Below, one piece after another: positions 25,818 to 33,216 of a stretch of DNA of 64,000 bases. The stretch's first letter is position 1; every line of letters begins with the position of its first letter. The position numbers and the translations under genes were made by a program. Source of the DNA: Vandammella animalimorsus (GTDB lineage: Bacteria > Pseudomonadota > Gammaproteobacteria > Burkholderiales > Burkholderiaceae_C). Below the pieces are notes generated by a model. It made no database searches and was not told the DNA's origin. It saw only the letters and a list, made by a program, of their open reading frames with translations. Location of the stretch: positions 56,662 through 120,661 of the forward strand of contig NZ_NSJB01000006.1 of NCBI RefSeq assembly GCF_002285265.1, given 5' to 3'.

Positions 25818-27242
25818 ATGAACAGCACCCCGACACCCCACCACGACACCCCGGCCGCGCGCAATGCCAGCGCCGCCTTGCTCGATGCCTTGCACCAGCG
25901 CTTTGGCGAGCAATTGAGCACGGCCAGCGCCGTGCGCGAGCAGCACGGCCGCGACGAAGGCTCGATCCAGGCGCCGCCGCCCGACGCGGTGGTGTTCGCG
26001 CAAAGCCGTCAGGACGTGGCCGACGCCGTGCGCCTGGCCCATGCGCACGACACGCCCGTGATCGCCTATGGCGCGGGCTCTTCGCTGGAGGGCCATTTGC
26101 TGGCCGTGCAAGGCGGCATCAGCATTGATGTGAGCCGCATGAACCAGATCGTCTCCATCGACGCCGAGGACCTGACCGTCACCGTGCAGCCGGGCATCAC
26201 GCGCAAGCAGCTCAACGAGGCCATCAAGCACACCGGGCTGTTCTTCCCGATCGACCCCGGCGCCGATGCCAGCATCGGCGGCATGGCCGCCACGCGCGCC
26301 TCGGGCACGAATGCGGTGCGCTACGGCACGCTGCGCGAGAACGTGCTGGCGCTGGAGGTGGTGCTGGCCAACGGCGAGATCATCCGCACCGGCACGCGCG
26401 CCAAGAAGTCCAGCGCCGGCTACGACCTCACGCGGCTGTTCGTCGGCAGCGAAGGCACGCTGGGCATCTTCACCGAGGTCACGCTCAAGCTCTACCCGCT
26501 GCCCGAGGCGGTCTCCGCCGCCATCTGCTCCTTCCCGGGCATCGAGCAGGCCGTGCGCACCGTCATCAGCACCATCCAGCTGGGCGTGCCGATCGCGCGC
26601 GTGGAGCTGCTCGACGGCCCCACCGTGGCCCTGGTCAACCAGCACAGCAAGCTGACGCTGCGCGAGGAGCCCATGCTGCTGATGGAGTTCCACGGCTCGC
26701 CCAGCAGCGTGCAGGAGCAGGCGCAGACGGTGCAGGAGATCGCCCAGGAATACGGCGGCCAGGCCTTTGAATGGGCCCACACCCCCGAGGAGCGCACCCG
26801 GCTGTGGACTGCGCGGCACAACGCCTACTTCGCCGGCGTGCAATCGCGCCCGGGCTGCCGCGTCATCACCACCGATGCCTGCGTGCCCATCAGCCGCCTG
26901 GCCGATTGCCTGCTGGCCTCGGTGCAGGAGGCGCAGGAGTCGGGCATGCGCTACTTCCTGGTCGGCCACGTGGGCGATGGCAACTTCCACTTCGGCTACC
27001 TGATCGACCCCAACGACCCCGAGGAGCGCGCCCGCGGCGAGGCCCTGAACCACAAGCTGGTGGCGCGCGCCCTGTCCATGGACGGCACCTGCACCGGCGA
27101 GCACGGCATCGGCATCCACAAGATGGGCTTTCTGGGCGAGGAAACCGGCGCCGGCGCCGTGGCCGTGATGCGCAGCATCAAGCAGGCGCTGGATCCAAAG
27201 AACATCCTCAACCCCGGCAAGATCTTCCCATGGCAAGCGTGA
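25818..27242 (+). CDS. FAD-linked oxidase, D-lactate/2-hydroxyacid dehydrogenase (GlcD/Dld type)
   Basis: A 474-residue flavoprotein. The FAD-binding PCMH domain spans about residues 50-230, with IAYGAGSSLEGH, PGADASIGGMAATRASGTNA and RLFVGSEGTLGI. The C-terminal FAD-oxidase cap domain has FLVGHVGDGNFHFGY and GTCTGEHGIGIHK, whose histidines are typical of the D-lactate/glycolate dehydrogenase group. It probably oxidises D-lactate or a related 2-hydroxyacid and passes electrons to the respiratory chain. The stop overlaps the next gene's start, so it is probably co-translated with the HAD hydrolase. Substrate is inferred only from family. Confidence 0.85.
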   Translation: MNSTPTPHHDTPAARNASAALLDALHQRFGEQLSTASAVREQHGRDEGSIQAPPPDAVVFAQSRQDVADAVRLAHAHDTPVIAYGAGSSLEGHLLAVQGGISIDVSRMNQIVSIDAEDLTVTVQPGITRKQLNEAIKHTGLFFPIDPGADASIGGMAATRASGTNAVRYGTLRENVLALEVVLANGEIIRTGTRAKKSSAGYDLTRLFVGSEGTLGIFTEVTLKLYPLPEAVSAAICSFPGIEQAVRTVISTIQLGVPIARVELLDGPTVALVNQHSKLTLREEPMLLMEFHGSPSSVQEQAQTVQEIAQEYGGQAFEWAHTPEERTRLWTARHNAYFAGVQSRPGCRVITTDACVPISRLADCLLASVQEAQESGMRYFLVGHVGDGNFHFGYLIDPNDPEERARGEALNHKLVARALSMDGTCTGEHGIGIHKMGFLGEETGAGAVAVMRSIKQALDPKNILNPGKIFPWQA

Positions 27243-28090
27243 TGCAGAGCGCCCCCGCAACGGCTGGCGTCGCCGCCATGCGCCCGCTGGCCGACTGGCC
27301 ACAGCCGGCGCGCTGCGGCATCCGCGGCGTCATGACCGACATCGACGACACGCTCACCGCCGATGGGCAAATCGTACCCGCCGCCCTGCAGGCCCTGCAT
27401 GCGCTGCACGCCCAGGGCTACCGGCTCATCGCCATCACCGGCCGGCCCGCTGGCTGGTGCGCGCCCTACGCGGCGCACTGGCCGGTCGATGCCATCGTGG
27501 CCGAAAACGGCGCCATGGCCTTCGTGCGCCAGGGCGGCGATGCCCCGCCCGCGCGCCTGTACCAGCAGCCACAGGCGCAGCGTGAGGCCAACTACCAGAA
27601 GATGCAGGCCGTGGCCCGGCACATCCTGCAGACCGTGCCGCGCGCGCGGCTGGCCAGCGATTCGGCCGGACGCGAGTGCGACATCGCCATCGACCACAGC
27701 GAGCACCACCAGCTCGACGCGGCCGAAATCGCCCAGGTGGTGGCCTGCATGCGCCAGGCCGGCATGCAGGCCACGGTCAGCTCCATACACATCAATGGCT
27801 GGTATGGCGAGCACGACAAGTGGCAAGGGGCCAACTGGATCGTGCGCACGCTGCTGCAGCGCAATCTGCAAGACGAGCTCGACCAGTGGGTCTACGTGGG
27901 CGATTCGACCAACGACGAGCGCATGTTCCAGCACTTTTGGCACTCCGTGGGCGTGGCCAACATCGCCCGCTTTGCCCCGCAGCTCAAGCATTTGCCGCAG
28001 TACGTGGCCGAGCGCGAGCGCGGCGCGGGCTTTGCAGAAATGGCGCAGGCCCTGCTGGCTGCAGCGCCGCAGCGCGCCAGCAGGGCCTGA
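27242..28090 (+). CDS. HAD-superfamily (Cof/SPP-like) hydrolase
   Basis: A 282-residue phosphatase-like protein. HAD motif I is VMTDIDDTLTADG with the nucleophile Asp, motif II is IAITGRPAGW, and motifs III/IV are represented by the Lys/Trp-rich WQGANWIV area and YVGDSTNDERMF. The layout with a C2-type cap (residues about 100-200) suggests a Cof, sucrose-phosphatase or mannosyl-3-phosphoglycerate-phosphatase type enzyme. Substrate is unknown. The ATG used here forms a TGATG junction with the upstream flavoprotein gene; an alternative ATG at 27230 would add four residues. Confidence 0.85.
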   Translation: MQSAPATAGVAAMRPLADWPQPARCGIRGVMTDIDDTLTADGQIVPAALQALHALHAQGYRLIAITGRPAGWCAPYAAHWPVDAIVAENGAMAFVRQGGDAPPARLYQQPQAQREANYQKMQAVARHILQTVPRARLASDSAGRECDIAIDHSEHHQLDAAEIAQVVACMRQAGMQATVSSIHINGWYGEHDKWQGANWIVRTLLQRNLQDELDQWVYVGDSTNDERMFQHFWHSVGVANIARFAPQLKHLPQYVAERERGAGFAEMAQALLAAAPQRASRA

Positions 28091-28111
28091 GCGTGCCCAA
28101 AGGGCCTGCGC

Positions 28112-28927
28112 TCAGCGCAGGCCCAGCACGTCGAACATGTCGAACAGGCCCGTTTGCCGGCCAGCCAGGAACTCGGCCGCCCGCAGGCTGCCCTGGGCAT
28201 AGCCGGCGCGGCTGGTGGCGCGGTGGCTGATCTCGATGCGCTCGCCCGTGCCGGCAAACAGCACCGTGTGCTCGCCCACGATGTCGCCGCCGCGCACCGT
28301 GGCAAAGCCGATGCTGGACGGATCGCGCTCGCCGGTGTGGCCCTCGCGCGCATAGACGGCGCAATCAGCCAGCTCGCGCCCCAGCGCCTGGGCCACGACC
28401 TCGCCCATCTTCAGCGCCGTGCCGCTGGGAGCATCGACCTTGTGGCGGTGGTGCGCCTCAATGATCTCGATGTCGTAGCCCGTGGCCAGCGCCTTGGCGG
28501 CCATCTCCAGCAGCTTGAAGGTCACGTTCACGCCCACGCTCATGTTGGGCGAGAACACCATCGCATGGCGGCTGGCGTACTGCGCCAGCTGGGCCTTCTG
28601 CGCCGCATCGAAGCCCGTGGTGCCGATCACCGTCTTCACGCCACGGGCATCGCATTCGGCCAGGTGCGCCAGCGTGCCCTCCGGGCGGGTGAAGTCGATG
28701 AGCACATCGGCGCCCTGCAGGCCCTGGGCCACGCTGTCGGTGATGCGCACGCCGGTGGCATGGCCGGCAAACGCGCCGGCGTCCTGGCCAATGCCGGCAC
28801 TGCCCGGCCGATCAAAAGCGCCACTGAGGCGGTGGCGCCCATCGCGCACGATGGCGTCAATCAGCATCTGGCCCATGCGCCCACCGGCGCCGGCCACGGC
28901 AATGTGAAGAGCTTGTTGGGCAGACAT
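28112..28927 (-). CDS. dapB: DapB, 4-hydroxy-tetrahydrodipicolinate reductase
   Basis: A 271-residue enzyme of lysine and diaminopimelate synthesis. The N-terminal nucleotide-binding motif is [12 protein letters not shown], the middle block is [11 protein letters not shown], and the signature is [16 protein letters not shown], containing the catalytic His pair and Lys. The IGTTGF and SPNMSVGVN loops are also present. Size and motifs match the family fully. It is downstream of bamE on the same strand with a 101-bp gap that contains a small hairpin; bamE and dapB are neighbours in many Comamonadaceae. Confidence 0.96.
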   Translation of the reverse strand: MSAQQALHIAVAGAGGRMGQMLIDAIVRDGRHRLSGAFDRPGSAGIGQDAGAFAGHATGVRITDSVAQGLQGADVLIDFTRPEGTLAHLAECDARGVKTVIGTTGFDAAQKAQLAQYASRHAMVFSPNMSVGVNVTFKLLEMAAKALATGYDIEIIEAHHRHKVDAPSGTALKMGEVVAQALGRELADCAVYAREGHTGERDPSSIGFATVRGGDIVGEHTVLFAGTGERIEISHRATSRAGYAQGSLRAAEFLAGRQTGLFDMFDVLGLR

Positions 28928-28960
28928 GCAAAAGTCCAGACAGCAAAGAGGAATGAAAGC

Positions 28961-28979
28961 GGCCTGCCAAAGGCAGGCC
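28961..28979 (-). terminator. Hairpin between bamE and dapB, possible weak terminator
   Basis: GGCCTGCC and GGCAGGCC form a perfect 8-bp stem with an AAA loop (minus strand reads TTT in the loop). The T tract that follows on the minus strand is poor (GCTTTCATTCC). It may attenuate rather than end transcription from bamE into dapB. Confidence 0.4.
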
Positions 28980-29028
28980 AGGGTTGCGGGCCAGGGTCAG
29001 CCAAGCGCCTGTGGCCCCTGCCCTGTAT

Positions 29029-29643
29029 TTATTGCTCCAGGGCAGGGTAGCTGCCGCGCGGCCGGGGTTGCGGCTGCGCATCGCCAGTGCCTTCTTGCGC
29101 CCCATCGTCGGCGCTTTGCGCCGCATCGGCCTGCCCGGCAGCAGCCGGGCGCTTGGGGGCGTAGCGTTCGAGCTGCTCGGGCGTTGCCTCCAGCTTGGGC
29201 ACGCGCGGCTTGCGGTTGCCCTGGGCCAGCATGGCGACGAACTCGTTCTCGCTGGGCATCTCATCGCCCTCGACGCGCTCGAGCACAAAGCCGCTGAAGT
29301 ACACCGTCAGCTTTTTTTCCTCGAACGCCAGGCCCCGGCGCTTGATGCTGAACACGTAGTCCCAACGGTCGGCGTGGAACACGCTGGCCAGCAAGGGCGA
29401 GCCCAGGATGTCGCGCACCTGCTCGCGCGACATGCCCGGGCGCAGCGCCTGCACCTGCTCGCGCGAGACGAAATTGCCCTGCACCACCTCGATGCGGTAG
29501 GGGGTGATCGCCTCCACCATGCGATGGCTGGTGCGATTGATGCTGCTGCAGCCGCCCAACACCACGGCCGCAACCACACCCAGCAGCAGCAGGCCGCGCA
29601 GCGGCAGCGCGGGGGGGGGACTTTGGTACATTGCTCGGGTCAT
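29029..29643 (-). CDS. bamE: BamE (SmpA/OmlA), outer-membrane protein assembly lipoprotein
   Basis: A 204-residue lipoprotein with a signal peptide ending in LGGC (Cys near residue 32). The SmpA/OmlA domain is clear: YRIEVVQGNFVSREQVQALRPG, MSREQVRDILGSPLL, and FHADRWDYVFSIKR followed by LTVYFSGFVLERVEGD. The C-terminal about 60 residues are Pro/Ala/Gln-rich and beyond the usual domain, making it longer than E. coli BamE (113). It belongs to the BAM complex that folds outer-membrane barrels. It is divergent from fur, a layout conserved in betaproteobacteria. An alternative start four codons downstream is possible. Confidence 0.93.
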   Translation of the reverse strand: MTRAMYQSPPPALPLRGLLLLGVVAAVVLGGCSSINRTSHRMVEAITPYRIEVVQGNFVSREQVQALRPGMSREQVRDILGSPLLASVFHADRWDYVFSIKRRGLAFEEKKLTVYFSGFVLERVEGDEMPSENEFVAMLAQGNRKPRVPKLEATPEQLERYAPKRPAAAGQADAAQSADDGAQEGTGDAQPQPRPRGSYPALEQ

Positions 29644-29772
29644 CGCCGCGATAAAAAGTTATGATCGGCGCATTGTATAGCGGCAGTGCATGCAGCCAGA
29701 TTGGGCCGCCTGGGCGCGCTCTGCACGAATGGCGGCGTCGCATGTCTCTATGGATTCATGCAGACCTTGCCT

Positions 29773-29937
29773 AGGGGTTGTTGAGATGGAGTGTTGCGGC
29801 GGTGTTTTCGGTCAAAACTCCGCAACTGCCGCGTTGAAAATGCTTGCAAGGTGTAAAACCTTGCGCGCATTTTCGCCTTGCATCTGCGGCTTTTGCCTCG
29901 AAAAAACCGCTTCGCAAACCCAATCTCAACAGCCCCT
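29773..29937. mobile_element. MITE-like inverted-repeat element, copy A (165 bp), in the bamE/fur intergenic region
   Basis: The ends are inverted repeats: AGGGGTTGTTGAGATGG on the left and CAATCTCAACAGCCCCT on the right. The first 45 bp are shared (43/45 by eye) and the last 30 bp are shared (27/30) with the shorter copy at 51963-52039. The centre contains a nested palindrome: GAAAATGC/GCATTTTC (29836-29843, 29867-29874) around GCAAGG/CCTTGC. There is no coding capacity. The element ends 23 bp before the fur start codon, so the fur leader, and perhaps its promoter, lies in or beside it. No clear target-site duplication was found. Confidence 0.7.
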
Positions 29938-29960
29938 GCTTTCTTGAGGACGGACAAACC

Positions 29961-30386
29961 ATGACCAACAACATCGAAGAACTCAAAAGCACTGGCCTCA
30001 AGGCCACCCTGCCGCGTCTGAAGATCCTGGAGATCTTCCAAAAGGCCAAGGAGCGCCACATGACCGCCGAGGACGTCTATCGCGTCCTGCTGGACGAGCG
30101 CTCGGACATCGGTCTGGCCACGGTGTACCGCGTGCTGACCCAGTTCGAGCAGGCCGGCATTCTGGATCGCCGCAATTTCGAGAGTGGCAAGGCCGTCTAT
30201 GAGCTCAACGAAGGCCAGCCGCACGACCACATGGTGTGCACGGCCACCGGCAAGGTCGAGGAGTTCTACGACGCCGAGATCGAAAAGCGCCTCAAAAAGA
30301 TCGCCGCCGAGCGCGGCTGGACGATTCACGACCATGCCATCACGGTCTATGGCCTGAGCCCGGCAGCCGGCCAAGGTCATAAATAA
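29961..30386 (+). CDS. fur: Fur, ferric uptake regulator
   Basis: A 141-residue regulator. The N-terminal winged helix contains [21 protein letters not shown] and [19 protein letters not shown], typical of Fur. The dimerisation domain has the metal-binding HDHMVC start and [11 protein letters not shown]. In E. coli Fur the structural zinc cysteines are C93 and C96; here Cys93 is present but position 96 is Thr (CTAT), so the CXXC pair is broken. It represses iron-uptake genes when loaded with Fe2+. The ATG of MTNNIEELK is used; upstream frame codons belong to the inverted-repeat element. Confidence 0.94.
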   Translation: MTNNIEELKSTGLKATLPRLKILEIFQKAKERHMTAEDVYRVLLDERSDIGLATVYRVLTQFEQAGILDRRNFESGKAVYELNEGQPHDHMVCTATGKVEEFYDAEIEKRLKKIAAERGWTIHDHAITVYGLSPAAGQGHK

Positions 30387-30449
30387 ACCCCAGGCCCGCG
30401 CTGCCCATCGCCCGGCAGCGCAATTGGCCTACATATTGCCCATATGCCA

Positions 30450-30485
30450 ACGGCTGGTGGATGTGATGCCACCGGCCGTTTTTTT
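30450..30485 (+). terminator. Rho-independent terminator after fur
   Basis: ACGGCTGGTGG and CCACCGGCCGT pair over 11 bases (one G-T pair) around an ATGTGATG loop and are followed by a run of T. It lies 63 bp past the fur stop and about 58 bp before the convergent SPOR gene ends. Confidence 0.85.
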
Positions 30486-30542
30486 GTCTGCGCCATCTGC
30501 ACAGCGCCCATGGCCCCGGCCGGCACAGTGCCGGCATCCGCA

Positions 30543-31355
30543 TCAGCAGGGCTGCAGGCTGCGCCCGCCCATGTGGCGGCCCATGTCGCGGCGCACGACT
30601 TCGCGGATGGCGTTGTAGTCCGGGAACTCGATGGTGTAGACCGTGGCCGGCTGGCGCTCGACCAGCACCTGCGTGCCGCCAATGCCGCGCTGCTCCAGAT
30701 TGCGCTTTTGCTGCTCGGCAGCGCCCTCGGTGGAAAAGCGCCCCAACGAAAAGCCCGGCCCGGCAGACGTGCTGCGCAGGCGCTCGTAGGAGACGCCCTT
30801 GTTTTGCAGCTCGCTGCGGCGCGCGCTGAGCACCAGCTCGTCATTGACGCCGCCCCAGAACACCATCCAGCGCCCGCTTTGCGTGCTTTGCGTCAGCCGC
30901 CAATAGCTCTGCGGCCAGCGCGCCAGCACGCCGCGCACGGGCTCGAGCTGTTCGCTGCTGAACGGCCCCAGCGCCATGCACTGCTTGGGCGGCGGGGGCT
31001 CGGCCGGTTTCTCCTGGGGCCGCTCCGGCGGTTTCTCTGGCGGCCTGTCCTGGGCGGGCTCGGCGGGCGGCTCGGGGCTTTGCGCAGGGGTGGCGGGGGC
31101 GTCTGCCTGCGCTGCCGGCTCGGCAGCGGCGGGCTGCGGCTCGGCCTGGGCCACAGTCAGGGTCGGCGCTGATTGTGGCGCAACGGCCGGCTTCTTCGGC
31201 GGCGGCGCCTGCAGCAACGCCACCGCATCGGCCCGGACTGTGGCGGCGGGCCCGGCGGCGCCATCCTCTGCCACCGGCCTGGCCCGATGCAGTTGCACCC
31301 AGCCAAAGTAGGTCAGGTTGGCCACAAGCAAAAAAACGATCAGTGCGCGCAACAT
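30543..31355 (-). CDS. SPOR-domain membrane protein
   Basis: A 270-residue protein. A single N-terminal helix (LRALIVFLLVANLTYFGWV) anchors it in the inner membrane. A long Pro/Ala/Glu/Lys-rich periplasmic linker (about residues 50-125) follows. The C-terminal part (about 180-255) is SPOR-like, with FSLGRFSTEGAAEQQKRNLEQRG, and would bind denuded glycan strands at the division septum. It begins four bases after the biotin ligase stop and is therefore the third gene of a SET-birA-SPOR operon. The function at the septum is inferred from the domain only. Confidence 0.85.
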   Translation of the reverse strand: MLRALIVFLLVANLTYFGWVQLHRARPVAEDGAAGPAATVRADAVALLQAPPPKKPAVAPQSAPTLTVAQAEPQPAAAEPAAQADAPATPAQSPEPPAEPAQDRPPEKPPERPQEKPAEPPPPKQCMALGPFSSEQLEPVRGVLARWPQSYWRLTQSTQSGRWMVFWGGVNDELVLSARRSELQNKGVSYERLRSTSAGPGFSLGRFSTEGAAEQQKRNLEQRGIGGTQVLVERQPATVYTIEFPDYNAIREVVRRDMGRHMGGRSLQPC

Positions 31356-31359
31356 GGTT

Positions 31360-32325
31360 TCAGCGGCCTGCGCAGGGCGGGGCCGTGGTAGCGATGGGGT
31401 TGGGGACGGGGGCTGCAGACAGGGCCGGGGCCTGTGCCGGCACGGGGCGCACGCTGACTTCGCCGCTGCCCACTTCGAGCACCTGGCCCTGGCAATCGAG
31501 CAGCAGCTCGCCGGTGGCGCTCACGCCCAGGCAGGCGCCGCTGCGGCCATCGCTGAGCGCCACCTGCCGCCCGGCCAGCAAATCCCAGGCGCCAAAGGCC
31601 TGCCAAAAAGCGCCAAAGCCCTGCTGGTTGAATTGCTGCACCGCCGCCAGCAGCGCCGGCAGCAGCTGGCACAGCAGCGCCGGGCCATGCGCAATCGGGC
31701 CCAGCCCAGGCAGCCATTGCGCCACGCCCACGGGGGGCACGGCGGCCTCGGGCACGGGCGGCGCCTGCAGATTCAGGCCGATGCCGATCACGGCGTAGCG
31801 CGCGCCGGGCGGGGCCGCGCCAGCCTGGGCGGCGGTTTCGATCAGGATGCCGGCCATCTTGCGGCCCTGGCCTGCGGCATCGAGCAGCCAGACGTCGTTG
31901 GGCCACTTCAAGCCCAGGCGCGGCTGGGGCGGGTGGGGCGCTGGCGGCGCGCCGTGCTGGCGTGCCCAGTCGCTCAGGGCCGAGACCACGGCAATGCCCA
32001 CGGCCAGCGACAGGCCCGACCAATCGCGCGGCGCCAGCGGCAGGCCCAGGCTGAAAGTCAGCGCGGCGCTGGCCTGCGCCCCATCCTGCGGGGTGTGCCA
32101 GCGTTTGCCCATGCGGCCGCGCCCGGCGGTTTGCTGCCCGGCCACCAGCACGCAGGGCGCGTGCTGGCCTTGCGCGGCGCGGCGCATCAGCTCGGAGTTG
32201 GTGGAGTCGATGCTGGGCAGCCATTGCAGCTGCAGCCCAGGCCAGGCGGCCTGGGCCACGCTGCGGGCATGGGCCAGGCTGCGGGCATCCCAATCGCGCA
32301 ATGCGGCGGTACTGCTCTGGCTCAT
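31360..32325 (-). CDS. birA: BirA-type biotin--[acetyl-CoA carboxylase] ligase (no DNA-binding domain)
   Basis: A 321-residue enzyme that attaches biotin to the carboxyl carrier protein. Motifs: LPSIDSTNSELMRR, AGQQTAGRGRMGKRWHTP (biotinyl-AMP binding GRGRxG), LTFSLGLPL, the KWPNDVWL catalytic block and the C-terminal SH3-like domain ending in QGQVLEVGSGEVSVR. The helix-turn-helix seen in E. coli BirA is missing, so it should not be a repressor. The start overlaps the SET-domain gene by four bases and the stop is four bases from the SPOR gene. The usual neighbour coaX is absent here. Confidence 0.9.
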   Translation of the reverse strand: MSQSSTAALRDWDARSLAHARSVAQAAWPGLQLQWLPSIDSTNSELMRRAAQGQHAPCVLVAGQQTAGRGRMGKRWHTPQDGAQASAALTFSLGLPLAPRDWSGLSLAVGIAVVSALSDWARQHGAPPAPHPPQPRLGLKWPNDVWLLDAAGQGRKMAGILIETAAQAGAAPPGARYAVIGIGLNLQAPPVPEAAVPPVGVAQWLPGLGPIAHGPALLCQLLPALLAAVQQFNQQGFGAFWQAFGAWDLLAGRQVALSDGRSGACLGVSATGELLLDCQGQVLEVGSGEVSVRPVPAQAPALSAAPVPNPIATTAPPCAGR

Positions 32326-32951
32326 GCGCGGCCCTCCGTGCTGCGGCGCTGGCGCTGCGGCTTGGCCTTTGCCTTGGCGCGCGGGCGGCGCGTCTTGAGC
32401 AGCGTGCCCCGGCACTGGGCGCTGCCGCACAGGCAGGCGTAGTCGCGCTTGAGCTCGGCCGTGAGCGGCTCGTCGATCTCCAGCGCGTAGTCGTAGAACA
32501 GCTCCTGCCCGGCCTCGATGGGCACGATGGCGACGATGAACACCCGGCCCTGCTCGTCCTCCTCGGTCTCGCAGTTGGGCTCACAGGAGTGGTTGATCCA
32601 GCGCGCCGAGTTGCCCTGCACGCCGCCGTCGATGACCGGGCCTTGCTCGGTCTGAAAGTAAAAGGTGTGGCAGGGGTCGCCATCCTTGCGGGCATGGCGG
32701 CGCTGGGCTTCGCGCCAGCTGATGCGCTCGCCTTTGTATTCCAGGATGCGCTCGCCCGGCTCCAGATCGCGCAGTGCGTACACGCCCTTGCCGTGAATGC
32801 CCGAGCGGCGCACCTGAGTTTTGCGCCCGCTGTGGCGGGGCGCGCCAGCGGCGGCCGCAGCACTGGCAGCGGCTGCGGCGCCAGCGCGGGCGCGGCGCGG
32901 CGCGCGCGCCTGTGGGGCATGGGGCGCCGGGCCTGGCGCGGATTGGGCCAT
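32322..32951 (-). CDS. SET-domain protein lysine methyltransferase
   Basis: A 209-residue protein. Residues about 1-45 are Ala/Arg/Pro-rich and basic. The SET domain runs from about 46 (VRRSGIHGKGVYALRDLEPGE) through WINHSCEPNCE, with the NHSC cofactor-binding pseudoknot, to GQELFYDYAL with the catalytic Tyr. A post-SET cysteine cluster (CLCGSAQCRG) follows and may bind zinc with the NHSCEPNC cysteine. The tail is Lys/Arg-rich. The fold is of the eukaryote-like histone methyltransferase type found sporadically in bacteria. Substrates are unknown. First gene of the operon with birA. Confidence 0.88.
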   Translation of the reverse strand: MAQSAPGPAPHAPQARAPRRARAGAAAAASAAAAAGAPRHSGRKTQVRRSGIHGKGVYALRDLEPGERILEYKGERISWREAQRRHARKDGDPCHTFYFQTEQGPVIDGGVQGNSARWINHSCEPNCETEEDEQGRVFIVAIVPIEAGQELFYDYALEIDEPLTAELKRDYACLCGSAQCRGTLLKTRRPRAKAKAKPQRQRRSTEGRA

Positions 32952-33216
32952 GGTGCGTAAAAACTCTGTTACCGTATAAAAAAGCTCGGGCGGTGCAGCC
33001 GCATTGCGCGGCTTGGCCGCACGTCACGGCGCGCGCCGCCGCAGCCATTGCCCGCCGACTCCGACGCGCGATTGTAGAGGGGGCCGGGCCCGTGCCTGCC
33101 AAGGCGCAGGCCCGGCCCCGCCGCGCCAAGCTCTATGCCGCCATTGGCACCGCGCCTAGCCGCCGTGCGCGCCGTCGCCCACCCTTGCCGCCTGCCCACC
33201 GATCACAAGAGACCAA

